A DNA stretch of 61,051 nucleotides from assembly GCA_934271365.1 (NCBI GenBank), contig CAKQRI010000006.1:1-61051 (forward strand), given 5' to 3'. The notes below the pieces were generated by a model that saw nothing but the letters and a program-made list of their open reading frames with translations, searched no databases and was not told where the DNA came from. The DNA comes from an uncultured Spirochaetales bacterium. Its GTDB lineage: Bacteria; Spirochaetota; Spirochaetia; Sphaerochaetales; Sphaerochaetaceae. A program made the position numbers and the translations under genes. This document shows, piece by piece, positions 23,763-31,711 of this stretch (its first letter is position 1; each line of letters starts with the position of its first letter).

Positions 23763-25457
23763 GTGGAAAATGAAACTCAGATTGCTGAGAAGCAGTCTTA
23801 TCTGCAGCAGCATCTTATGTCAATTCCGGAGTTAGAAGTCGGTCAGATCGTAACCGGTACTGTAGTACAGACAAATGACGAAACAGTGTTAGTTGATATT
23901 GGCTACAAGTCAGAGGGACAGATTCCTGTAGAGGAATTTATCGAACTTCCAAAAGTTGGTGATAAGGTAGCTGTTACTATAATTAGATTAGATAATGGTC
24001 GTGGTCAGGTTGTTGTTTCTAAGAAGAAAGCAGAAGCAAAAGAAAAGACAGAGCTCCTTAAGAAAGCTGCTGAGGATAGAACTCCTGTTCTTGGTAAGTT
24101 TGTTAAGGTAATCAAGGGAGGCTATGAAGTTGACCTTGGTGCTGATTATAAGGGATTCTGCCCACTTTCTAAGGCTGATGTAGTTAGAGTAGAAGAGCCT
24201 GAATCATTAGTTGGAAAGACTGATTATTTTGTAATTGACAAGTTCCATGCAGGAACAAAGCTTAAGAGTGTTGTTTCTCGCAGAGAGTATCTTGAGAAGA
24301 AGATCAAAGAGAACAAGGATGCATTCTTCAAGTCTGTACAGATTGGAGATGTTGTTCAGGGCGAAGTTAAATCTTTCACTTCATTTGGTGCATTCATTGA
24401 TCTTGGTGGATTTGATGGCCTTCTTCATATCAACGATATGTCATGGGGCCATGTAACAAGACCGAAGGATTTTGTAAAGAAGGGACAGATTGTTCAGCTT
24501 AGACTTATCAATATTGATCCAGAAACACAGAAGATCAATCTTTCTCTTAAGCACATGGAAGCAGATCCTTGGACAACTTTCGAAGAGAGATATCAGGTTG
24601 GCGATGTAATCAAGAAGCCTGTAACAAAGATTACTTCCTTTGGTGTATTTATTGAAATTGAGCCTGGTATTGAAGGCCTTGCTCATATTTCTGAGCTTTC
24701 ATGGACAAAGAGAATTACAAATCCAAAAGAGATTGTTAACATCGGAGATGTTGTTGAAGCTAAGATTCTTGGCTATGACCTTGATAAGAAGCGTGTTTCT
24801 CTTGGTCTTAAGCAGCTTGAAGAGAATCCTTGGGATACAATCACAGAGCGTTATCCAGTAGGTAAGGTACTCAAGGCTCCAGTTGTTAAGGTTACTTCTT
24901 CAGGTGCATTTGTTAATCTTGAGGATGGAATTGATGGATTCCTTCATATTGATGACATTTCTTGGACAAAGAAGATTAAGAACATGTCAGACTTCTGCAA
25001 AGAAGGGGATGTTATCGAGGTTAAGATTTCCAAGGTTGAGCCAGAGAACAGAAGAATAAGACTTTCTGTTAAGGATCTTGAGGGAAATCCATGGCAGACA
25101 CTTAAGAAGGATTATCCAAAGTATTCTGTAATCAAGGGTACAATTTCTTCAGTAACTGATTTCGGCGTATTCGTTAAGGTTATTGGTGATATCGAAGGCC
25201 TTATTTCTAAGTTCAATCTTGTTGGTCCAGATGAGGAATATAAAGATGAGGTTCTTGAGAGCTACAAGGATAAGATTGGAGAACCAATCACAGCAATGAT
25301 CATTGATTGCAATCCTCAGGCTCAGAAGCTTTCTCTTTCTATCAAGGAAATGATTAAGAGAAGTCAGGAATCTGAAATGGCTAAGTATATGGCTGATGAG
25401 AAAGAAGAGGATGATACATATAATCCTTTCGCAGACATGCTAAAGAAGAATAACTAA
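23763..25457 (+). CDS. rpsA: 30S ribosomal protein S1
   Basis: S1 binds mRNA leaders and helps 30S subunits load structured messages. The 564 residues hold six S1 repeats, each recognisable from GxVV-x-G-x-V and FGxF(I/V) patterns, for example GEVKSFTSFGAFIDLGGFDG and TKITSFGVFIEIEPGIEG. The start is GTG 23763 with AGGAG 7 bases upstream; no nearby ATG fits. A strong terminator follows. If rpe and the PDP isomerase-like gene use leaderless mRNAs, S1 would be dispensable for them. Confidence 0.96.
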   Translation: MENETQIAEKQSYLQQHLMSIPELEVGQIVTGTVVQTNDETVLVDIGYKSEGQIPVEEFIELPKVGDKVAVTIIRLDNGRGQVVVSKKKAEAKEKTELLKKAAEDRTPVLGKFVKVIKGGYEVDLGADYKGFCPLSKADVVRVEEPESLVGKTDYFVIDKFHAGTKLKSVVSRREYLEKKIKENKDAFFKSVQIGDVVQGEVKSFTSFGAFIDLGGFDGLLHINDMSWGHVTRPKDFVKKGQIVQLRLINIDPETQKINLSLKHMEADPWTTFEERYQVGDVIKKPVTKITSFGVFIEIEPGIEGLAHISELSWTKRITNPKEIVNIGDVVEAKILGYDLDKKRVSLGLKQLEENPWDTITERYPVGKVLKAPVVKVTSSGAFVNLEDGIDGFLHIDDISWTKKIKNMSDFCKEGDVIEVKISKVEPENRRIRLSVKDLEGNPWQTLKKDYPKYSVIKGTISSVTDFGVFVKVIGDIEGLISKFNLVGPDEEYKDEVLESYKDKIGEPITAMIIDCNPQAQKLSLSIKEMIKRSQESEMAKYMADEKEEDDTYNPFADMLKKNN

Positions 25458-25474
25458 TTAGTATTTTCTGATGC

Positions 25475-25508
25475 ACTGCGCTGTATAAAAGCAGCGCAGT
25501 ATTATTTA
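25475..25508 (+). terminator. Rho-independent terminator after rpsA
   Basis: A perfect 9-bp stem, ACTGCGCTG with CAGCGCAGT, loop TATAAAAG, then ATTATTTAATT. It lies 17 bases after the rpsA stop and closes the cmk-rpsA unit before the TPR membrane protein gene. Confidence 0.85.
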
Positions 25509-25523
25509 ATTAGGGGATTATAA

Positions 25524-26225
25524 ATGAGCAATAAAAAAGAAAATAATCTTACTCCAACTGAGAAATTCGCAGGAAAGGTTGAGAATTGGCTTGGAATGCA
25601 TTCTAAGCTTCTTACAATCATTATTGCTGTTTTGCTCGTTGTTGTAGTTGCTTTAGTTGTCGTCCTTACTGTTGCAGATAACAATAATGATAAGAAGTAT
25701 TCTGCTCTATATTCAATTGAAAAGCAGAGCAATGCCCTTGTTGTTATGGATCCAGCTTCAGATGAGTATTCTACAGCTAGAACAGCACTCGAGAGGGATG
25801 CAGATGCTCTTATCTCATCTTCAAGTTTAAAGAAATACCCAGCAGCAAAGGCTACTATGGTTCTTGCTGATATTGCATATGATAATGCTGAATACGAGAA
25901 GGCTTTAGAGCTTTATTCAGCTGTTGCTGAGAATCAGAAGAAGACATATATGGCTCAGGTTGCTCTCGCAGATGCAGCTGCTTGCAATGAAGCTCTTGAT
26001 AGGCCTTCAGATGCACTTGCATTATACAATAAGCTTTGGGATGATTTTGGCCATGATGGTGTGTTTGCTTCACGTGCACTCTTCAATGTAGCTAGGCTTT
26101 ACGAGAAGCTTGGCAATAATGATCTTGCTAAGGCTACTTATGAGCAGCTTGCAGGTGAATTTGGTGATGCAAATAGCGAATATGCAAAGATTGCAACATC
26201 GAGAGCTGCACAGCTTAGCAGATAA
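25524..26225 (+). CDS. Membrane-anchored tetratricopeptide repeat protein
   Basis: 233 residues. After a charged N-terminus there is one strong membrane segment (about residues 28-52, LLTIIIAVLLVVVVALVVVL), so the rest is probably periplasmic or surface-facing. The remainder is helical with TPR-like repeats: YDNAEYEKALELYSAVAENQ, then RPSDALALYNKLWDDFG, then NNDLAKATYEQLAGEFGD. The layout resembles the YfgM/TPR_21 kind of anchored periplasmic protein, but no specific role can be given. AGGGGA lies 9 bases before the ATG. A lipoprotein gene follows after 29 bases. Confidence 0.8.
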   Translation: MSNKKENNLTPTEKFAGKVENWLGMHSKLLTIIIAVLLVVVVALVVVLTVADNNNDKKYSALYSIEKQSNALVVMDPASDEYSTARTALERDADALISSSSLKKYPAAKATMVLADIAYDNAEYEKALELYSAVAENQKKTYMAQVALADAAACNEALDRPSDALALYNKLWDDFGHDGVFASRALFNVARLYEKLGNNDLAKATYEQLAGEFGDANSEYAKIATSRAAQLSR

Positions 26226-26254
26226 TTTCTGCTTATAGAAATAATAGGGTAGTG

Positions 26255-27055
26255 ATGAAGAAGTTTTCTTTATTTAATTTGTTTCTTCTATCAGCTACCC
26301 TGTTTTTATGTCTTCTTACAGGTTGTGGAATTCCAAATTATTCTCCTGTAAGCATTATGTCTGTAGATATTATAAGTTCGACAAAAGCTGTTATATCTGG
26401 AGATGTCATTTCTCTGTATAGTTCAGAATTACGTCAGGATGAACCTAAGATATGCTTCTTTTATATGATTGCTCCTAGTAGCTCATCCTATTATTCTAAT
26501 CTTGTAAGCGCATTCAGCAGTTCATATGTTTCAAATACAAATATGAATCATATTTCCTATAGTGGTTCTAATCAGCCATTTCTAACATCAAGAGTAACTT
26601 ATAACGGAAATGCTGCTGATGTTGGGCTATATCAGTTTTCTATTGATTCTTCTAATACGGATAGTGATTTATATAATAACAAGCTCAAGAGTCACCTTGA
26701 GTCCTTTATTTCAGGGAAATCTGATTTCACAGAAATTCTATCGGATTCTTATTCCAGTAGTTTTTCATTCACATTAGATAATGAATCAAATGAGATTATT
26801 TTCAGCTTCATTGATCAGTCTGGTTCTGAGAACAAGGTTTATCTGAAAAGATTCAATAATACTGTTTTTTCAACTGATCAGAATAATGATGGTTCTGATT
26901 ATATTGGAAACGAGGTTCCATCTGGTTTTAATCTAGACTCCAGCAGTAATCTTTCCATTTTTGTTTTTGCTTCTGTTGAAGCAGCTTTTAACGATGAAAG
27001 CTTCAATAATGTCCTGCATAGTTCCTTGAAAATTATCAGTGAAATCACCTTATAA
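26255..27055 (+). CDS. Lipoprotein of unknown function
   Basis: 266 residues with a good lipoprotein signal: MKKFSLFNLFLLSATLFLCL then LTGC, with the acylated Cys near residue 24. The mature part is Ser/Asn-rich with predicted beta strands and no domain I recognise. The start is ATG 26255; a GTG one codon earlier is also possible. It follows the TPR membrane protein gene at short distance, so the two may work together in the envelope. Confidence 0.75.
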   Translation: MKKFSLFNLFLLSATLFLCLLTGCGIPNYSPVSIMSVDIISSTKAVISGDVISLYSSELRQDEPKICFFYMIAPSSSSYYSNLVSAFSSSYVSNTNMNHISYSGSNQPFLTSRVTYNGNAADVGLYQFSIDSSNTDSDLYNNKLKSHLESFISGKSDFTEILSDSYSSSFSFTLDNESNEIIFSFIDQSGSENKVYLKRFNNTVFSTDQNNDGSDYIGNEVPSGFNLDSSSNLSIFVFASVEAAFNDESFNNVLHSSLKIISEITL

Positions 27056-27082
27056 GATAAGTTCATTTTCTTTTTTTATGTA

Positions 27083-27088
27083 TATAAT
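27083..27088 (+). promoter_or_regulatory. Possible -10 element upstream of mazG
   Basis: A perfect TATAAT stands in a T-rich stretch between the lipoprotein and mazG. The matching -35 region (near 27060-27067, TTCATT) is weak. The start of mazG is 77 bases further on and has no visible Shine-Dalgarno. Confidence 0.35.
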
Positions 27089-27164
27089 GCGCATTCTGTC
27101 AATTAGGATTTTAGTATCTGGATTCTACTATCTAAAAACATGATGTTATGCTATCTTCTATTTC

Positions 27165-27977
27165 ATGATCGAACTTAATTATAAAAAAGCAGATAATCTT
27201 CCAGATGCAGTAGATAATCTATATAGGATAATCATAGCTCTCAGATCTCCTGAAGGATGTCCTTGGGACAGGATTCAGACATCACAGAATGCAGCAGAAG
27301 CACTTATAGATGAAACCTATGAATACATTGATGGAGTGATTAAAAAGAATATTGATTCTGAGCGAGAAGAGATTGGTGATATCATGATCAATGTCTTTAT
27401 GGCTTTGTATATTCATGATGAGAATAAGGATTTCACTCCATATGAAGCCGTAAATGAAGTTTGTGAGAAGCTTATAAGACGTCATCCGCATGTATTCTCT
27501 ACAGCAGCCGCAGATAGCGCAGAAGAAGTTCTTTCACTATGGAACAGCGTCAAGGAGAATGTTGAAGGCAAGAAGAATACAAGCAGTTATATTTTCAGCC
27601 ATATTCCTTCTACCCTACCTCCTTTGGAATCCTCTTTTGAAATACAGAAGAAGCTTAAGAAAGTCGGATTTGATTTCAGTTCAGAGGAAGAGATTTTTGA
27701 TAAGATTCAGGAAGAGCTTGCAGAAGTCCGAGAAGCTATGGATAATTCTTCCAAATCCGATCTAGAGATGGAAATCGGAGATCTTCTGTTTTCAGTTGTT
27801 AATTTAGCACGCTTTATTAAAATCCGTCCTAATACAGCATTGTTCCGCTCAAATGAGAAAATAAAAGAAAGATTCATGAAAGTTTTCACTCTTGCAGAAA
27901 AAAGAGGAATTCCGCTCTCAAAAGAACATATTAATGAAATGAATGAACTCTGGGATGAGATAAAAAAAGCAGAATAG
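27165..27977 (+). CDS. mazG: Nucleoside triphosphate pyrophosphohydrolase MazG
   Basis: MazG hydrolyses NTPs and dNTPs to monophosphates, clearing damaged nucleotides. The 270 residues carry two copies of the all-alpha fold: the first around EGCPWDRIQTSQNAAEALID with the acidic helix EREEIGDIMINV, the second around KIQEELAEVREAMD with EMEIGDLLFSVVNLARF, giving the E-x-x-E...E-x-x-D metal ligands in each. No ribosome-binding site is visible before the ATG. Its last codons form one arm of the rnpB terminator from the other strand. Confidence 0.92.
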   Translation: MIELNYKKADNLPDAVDNLYRIIIALRSPEGCPWDRIQTSQNAAEALIDETYEYIDGVIKKNIDSEREEIGDIMINVFMALYIHDENKDFTPYEAVNEVCEKLIRRHPHVFSTAAADSAEEVLSLWNSVKENVEGKKNTSSYIFSHIPSTLPPLESSFEIQKKLKKVGFDFSSEEEIFDKIQEELAEVREAMDNSSKSDLEMEIGDLLFSVVNLARFIKIRPNTALFRSNEKIKERFMKVFTLAEKRGIPLSKEHINEMNELWDEIKKAE

Positions 27978-27993
27978 ATATTCTCTATTCTGC
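27961..27993 (-). terminator. Rho-independent terminator of rnpB
   Basis: On the minus strand GCAGAATAGA pairs perfectly with TCTATTCTGC over 10 bp and is followed by TTTTTTTA. It overlaps the last bases of the convergent mazG gene and lies just past the 3' end of RNase P RNA. Read on the plus strand the hairpin lacks a T tract, so it mainly serves rnpB. Confidence 0.85.
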
Positions 27994-28004
27994 ATGTATA
28001 AAAT

Positions 28005-28333
28005 CAGGTCTCTGATAAGCCGAGTTCTGTTTATGTAATCATCTATCTAGACTGCAGATTACTCTGCAGTTCAAGCAGCCTACCCATGATTTAAGGCCGG
28101 ACAAGCCGAATCATATACTTGGCCTTGCTCCTGATGAGGTTTACCATGCCTTATCTGTCACCAGATAAGCGGTAGTCTCTTACACTGCCCTTTCACCCTT
28201 ACCTTTCGGCGGTCTACTCTCTGTTGCACTTGTCTGTAGCATTACTGCTCCTGGCCGTTAGCCAGCATCATGTCCTGTGGAGCCCGGACTTTCCTCTTAC
28301 AGAAAAACTGCAAGCGATTACTTCAGAAGCCTG
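28005..28333 (-). ncRNA. rnpB: RNase P RNA (bacterial class A)
   Basis: The catalytic RNA that matures tRNA 5' ends. On the minus strand the universally conserved P4 segment is seen as GAGGAAAGTCCGGGCTCC, followed later by AGGGTGAAAGG and near the 3' end by ACAGAACTCGGCTTATCAGA. The ends are set by the P1 helix, where CAGGCTTCTGA at the 5' end pairs with TCAGAGACCTG at the 3' end with one mismatch and one wobble. It begins 12 bases past the stop of the upstream zinc-ribbon gene and ends before a strong terminator. Confidence 0.95.
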
Positions 28334-28345
28334 AAAAAAACATTT

Positions 28346-29215
28346 TTAGAAGTCTTCGAAACCTTCATCCATGCCCATTGACTCATCAAATGAATCACTT
28401 TCACTTGTAGTCTTCTGAGCTGTTGCTTTTCCACCATCAGTCTTTGTAGGTTCAAGCTGTTCAAAGATATAATTTTTCTCTACCTCTGGATCAAGTTTTT
28501 CATACCAGATAATCCTTGAGCAATATGGACAGTATTCAATCTCGCTATGCAGCTGCTTCATACGTGTATCGATAACAAACTGCATTGGAAGAACCATATC
28601 ACAGCCTGAACATACCTGTCCATGAATTGGAACAATACCGATTCCATCCTTCTGCTTGGAGATATTGCAGAACTTCTCATAAAGCTCTGGAGAGATTACA
28701 TTGCCCTTAATCTCTTCACATTGAGCATTGAGTTCGTCGATTCCTGCATAAATCTTATCCAGAGTTGCGTCAACCTTAGCATGTTCTGCTTCTACAATAG
28801 CCTTCTGCTCATCCAGATTCTTCTCCTCTGCATCAAGCTCTGCAGAAAGATTAGAGAGCTCGGCTTTCTTTGCATTTCTACTCTTAAGGAGAACCTGCTC
28901 CTGGAGCTTAGCTTCCTCTAGCTGCTTATAGAGAGCTTCATATTCTCTCTGGGTATTAATGAATTCCATCTGCTTCTCATATTCAGTTCTGCTCTTGAAA
29001 GCATCATCATATCGGATGGAAAGAGACTTCAGTTCATCATTCACACTATTGTACTTCTCTGTTAAAAGAAGATACTTCTGATTAGCATCCCTAAGCTTCT
29101 TCTCTTCTTCTCTGAGATTCGCAGGAAGAACTTCAACCTGTTTCTCAAGCTCAAATTTATTCTGAAGCACATCCTGAAGTCTGATCAGGCAATCTAGTAT
29201 CTCATTATCTGCCAT
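28346..29215 (-). CDS. Coiled-coil protein with C4 zinc ribbon
   Basis: 289 residues: a long N-terminal coiled coil (about residues 5-180, heptads rich in Glu, Lys and Leu) followed by a zinc ribbon, CSGCDMVLP...YCPYCSRI (C-x2-C...C-x2-C), and an acidic tail. This is the layout of the widespread bacterial family with a helical hairpin plus C4 zinc ribbon, whose chlamydial member CdsZ binds sigma54-type and secretion partners; the role here is unknown. AGGAG lies rather far (13 bases) before the ATG. A TATAAT lies in the 64-base gap behind rpoD, so it may have its own promoter. Confidence 0.8.
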   Translation of the reverse strand: MADNEILDCLIRLQDVLQNKFELEKQVEVLPANLREEEKKLRDANQKYLLLTEKYNSVNDELKSLSIRYDDAFKSRTEYEKQMEFINTQREYEALYKQLEEAKLQEQVLLKSRNAKKAELSNLSAELDAEEKNLDEQKAIVEAEHAKVDATLDKIYAGIDELNAQCEEIKGNVISPELYEKFCNISKQKDGIGIVPIHGQVCSGCDMVLPMQFVIDTRMKQLHSEIEYCPYCSRIIWYEKLDPEVEKNYIFEQLEPTKTDGGKATAQKTTSESDSFDESMGMDEGFEDF

Positions 29216-29279
29216 AATTAACTAATTTCTCCTAGCTTAATTATAATAACGAATTTTCTTATTCTATTCTACCACTAAA

Positions 29280-31703
29280 TCAGTTCCAGTCTTTAAGCTG
29301 GCGGCTTCTCTTCGGATGTCTGAGTCTTCTCAGAGCCTTTGCTTCAATCTGCCTGATTCTCTCTCTTGTAACGTCGAAGTATAATCCGACCTCTTCAAGA
29401 GTAAGTGCATATCCATCATCTAGTCCGAAACGCATTCTCAGAACCTCCTGCTCTCTCTGAGGAAGTGTTGAGAGAAGTTCTCTGATCTTATCCTGGAGCA
29501 ATGAGAATGCTGTCTGGTTAGCAGGATTCTCTGCATCTTTATCCTCTATGAAGTCAGAAAGAACACTATCTTCTTCTTCTCCAACTGGAGTCTCAAGTGA
29601 AATAGGCTCTCTTGCAACGCTCTTTACGTTCTTTACTTTTGCCTCTGGCCATCCGAGCTGATCTGCAATTTCCTTGTCGGTCGGTTCCCTTCCGAGAGAC
29701 TGCATCAGTACTCTTGATTCCCTTACGACTTTGTTTATCTGCTCAATCATATGGACAGGAACACGTATTGTCCTTGCCTGATCAGATATGCTTCTTGTAA
29801 TTGCCTGTCTGATCCACCATGTTGCATATGTTGAGAATTTAAATCCCTTTTCATACTCAAATTTCTCAACTGCCTTAATCAATCCTATATTGCCTTCCTG
29901 CACTAGGTCAAAGAACTGCAGGCCTCTGTTTGTGTATTTCTTTGCAATAGATACAACAAGACGGAGGTTAGCCTTGATTAGCCGGTCCTTTGCAGTCTTG
30001 AGGATTTTCTGACCATAAAGAATGATTGAAACAGATTCAAGAATCTTGTCGCAAGAACATTCAAAATCATTCTCAAAGCCTTTAAGCTCTTTTTCTGTGA
30101 GCTGTAAATCCTTGATCTTTTCTTTTATCTCATCACTGGAAAGCCCGAGTTCTGCTTCAATCTGAGCTGCTTTTGATCTTGTTGCAAGATCTCTGCCAAG
30201 CTGTCTGAGCTCCTTTGTTGTTGAGATCTTAAGCTTAGCTTCAATTATGCTTTTCTTCTCTCTGCAGTCTTTGATCCTGTCTCTTGCATTAATGAATATG
30301 TTAGAAAGATCATCTATTTCTTCCTGCTGAAGTTCTATTGAGCTGATCCAGTCCTTAACAGGTAGATAGGTGCCTTTTTCAAGGTTTTCAATCTCCTTGA
30401 TGGTATCCTGGAACTTCTTTGCAAGATCAGCCCCCATATCCTTATTATCTTCCTTCATCTTTGCATGAAGCTTAAGAATCTCTTTGTCTAGATCTGCACC
30501 TTTGAGGTCTGGATGCTCTGCTGCGAACTCTTCATCTTTCAGAGCAACTTCATGACAAATCTTAGAATTAAGTGCATTCTCTTCAGCCTTGAATTCGTTT
30601 AGCTTTGCCTTGAGAGTCTTGATCCTGTCTTCTCTAGAGCACTCTCTGCAGTATTCAATCCAGTCCTCTCTTGTAGCAAAATCATTTCTCTTCTTGCCTT
30701 TATAGAGAGGTGATCTCTCATCTGGATGTCCACCAATCTTATTAAGCAGGTCTTCTCTTGTCTTAAGCAGAATCTTATCTGTTGTAGGATTCTCTCCAGC
30801 AAGCAGCGTCTTCTCTTTCAGCTCATTGTATTCAGCAATCTGCTTAGCAGTCTCTTTTCCGAGTGCATCCTTATAATTGAGATTGTATCTCTTCTGTACA
30901 GTGAGGAATTCCTTTATTTCCTCTCCTGTCATCGTCTCTTCTGTATCATCTTCTATCTTTGTGTTGATTTTCTCTATAACTGATGAGAAAAATGAAATCA
31001 GTATTCCAGATTCTCTGATTACAGAAGATACAATCTTTGCACCTTTTTCCATCTGCATTGCAAGCTCGACTTCCTGGTCACCTGTCAGAAGATTCTCATT
31101 TCCTATCTCCTTAAGATAAAGCCTGATAGGATCATCCTGGGATGTATCATATTTGCTGGAGGATGCATGGCTCTTATGCTCAGAAGTGTGTTCAGAGAGA
31201 GATGAGATGTCTATGAAGCGCTCAGATGCTTCTGCGTCTTCATCTGTGCCCTTCCATTCGTTTATATTCTCTTCTTCCTCTTCTTCGTCTTCTTCGTCTT
31301 CTTCGTCATCATCTTCAGATCCTGATGATTTCTTAGGCGCAGACTCTTCTTCCTCTTCTTCCTCATCTTCAATTGTCTTGAGCTCTGTTTCTGTAGGTTC
31401 ATCATCGTCAAAGGAGTCTTCAGAATCATCTTCAATAGCTGATGCATCCTCTAGATCATCCATTCCGAATTTCTCAAGGTCTTCAGCTGATGGCTCTTCA
31501 TTGAAGTCACTGTCTTCATCATCATTCTCAGAATAACTGATTCCTGCATCAGTCAGCGCATCTACTATGGCATCAATCGTTGTTGAGACTTCCTTATGCC
31601 TCTTCAATGCCTCTGCAACATCTATAAGTGTTACAGTACCCTGTTCCTTCTCAACTTCAACAAGATCTTTGAATAACTCTGTGTTTTTGATATTCTCTGA
31701 CAT
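29280..31703 (-). CDS. rpoD: RNA polymerase primary sigma factor (sigma70)
   Basis: The housekeeping sigma factor. Region 1.2 is seen at DDPIRLYLKEIGNENLLTGD, region 2 at FSTYATWWIRQAITRSI, region 3 at RTIRVPVHMIEQINKV, and the region 4 helix-turn-helix at YFDVTRERIRQIEAKALRRL, ending in the usual short tail. The 807 residues are longer than E. coli sigma70 because of a very acidic stretch (about residues 85-160, mostly Asp, Glu and Ser) and a large insert between regions 1.2 and 2. ATG 31703 is preferred: GAGG lies 6 bases before it, while the GTG at 31715 overlaps the dnaG stop. dnaG-rpoD is the classical macromolecular synthesis pair. Confidence 0.95.
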   Translation of the reverse strand: MSENIKNTELFKDLVEVEKEQGTVTLIDVAEALKRHKEVSTTIDAIVDALTDAGISYSENDDEDSDFNEEPSAEDLEKFGMDDLEDASAIEDDSEDSFDDDEPTETELKTIEDEEEEEEESAPKKSSGSEDDDEEDEEDEEEEEENINEWKGTDEDAEASERFIDISSLSEHTSEHKSHASSSKYDTSQDDPIRLYLKEIGNENLLTGDQEVELAMQMEKGAKIVSSVIRESGILISFFSSVIEKINTKIEDDTEETMTGEEIKEFLTVQKRYNLNYKDALGKETAKQIAEYNELKEKTLLAGENPTTDKILLKTREDLLNKIGGHPDERSPLYKGKKRNDFATREDWIEYCRECSREDRIKTLKAKLNEFKAEENALNSKICHEVALKDEEFAAEHPDLKGADLDKEILKLHAKMKEDNKDMGADLAKKFQDTIKEIENLEKGTYLPVKDWISSIELQQEEIDDLSNIFINARDRIKDCREKKSIIEAKLKISTTKELRQLGRDLATRSKAAQIEAELGLSSDEIKEKIKDLQLTEKELKGFENDFECSCDKILESVSIILYGQKILKTAKDRLIKANLRLVVSIAKKYTNRGLQFFDLVQEGNIGLIKAVEKFEYEKGFKFSTYATWWIRQAITRSISDQARTIRVPVHMIEQINKVVRESRVLMQSLGREPTDKEIADQLGWPEAKVKNVKSVAREPISLETPVGEEEDSVLSDFIEDKDAENPANQTAFSLLQDKIRELLSTLPQREQEVLRMRFGLDDGYALTLEEVGLYFDVTRERIRQIEAKALRRLRHPKRSRQLKDWN

Positions 31704-31711
31704 CAGATTCC

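Noticed and set aside
31153..31536. Plus-strand ORF with long Ser runs
   Set aside because: It is the shadow of the acidic Asp/Glu tract of rpoD; no ribosome-binding site and no plausible product.
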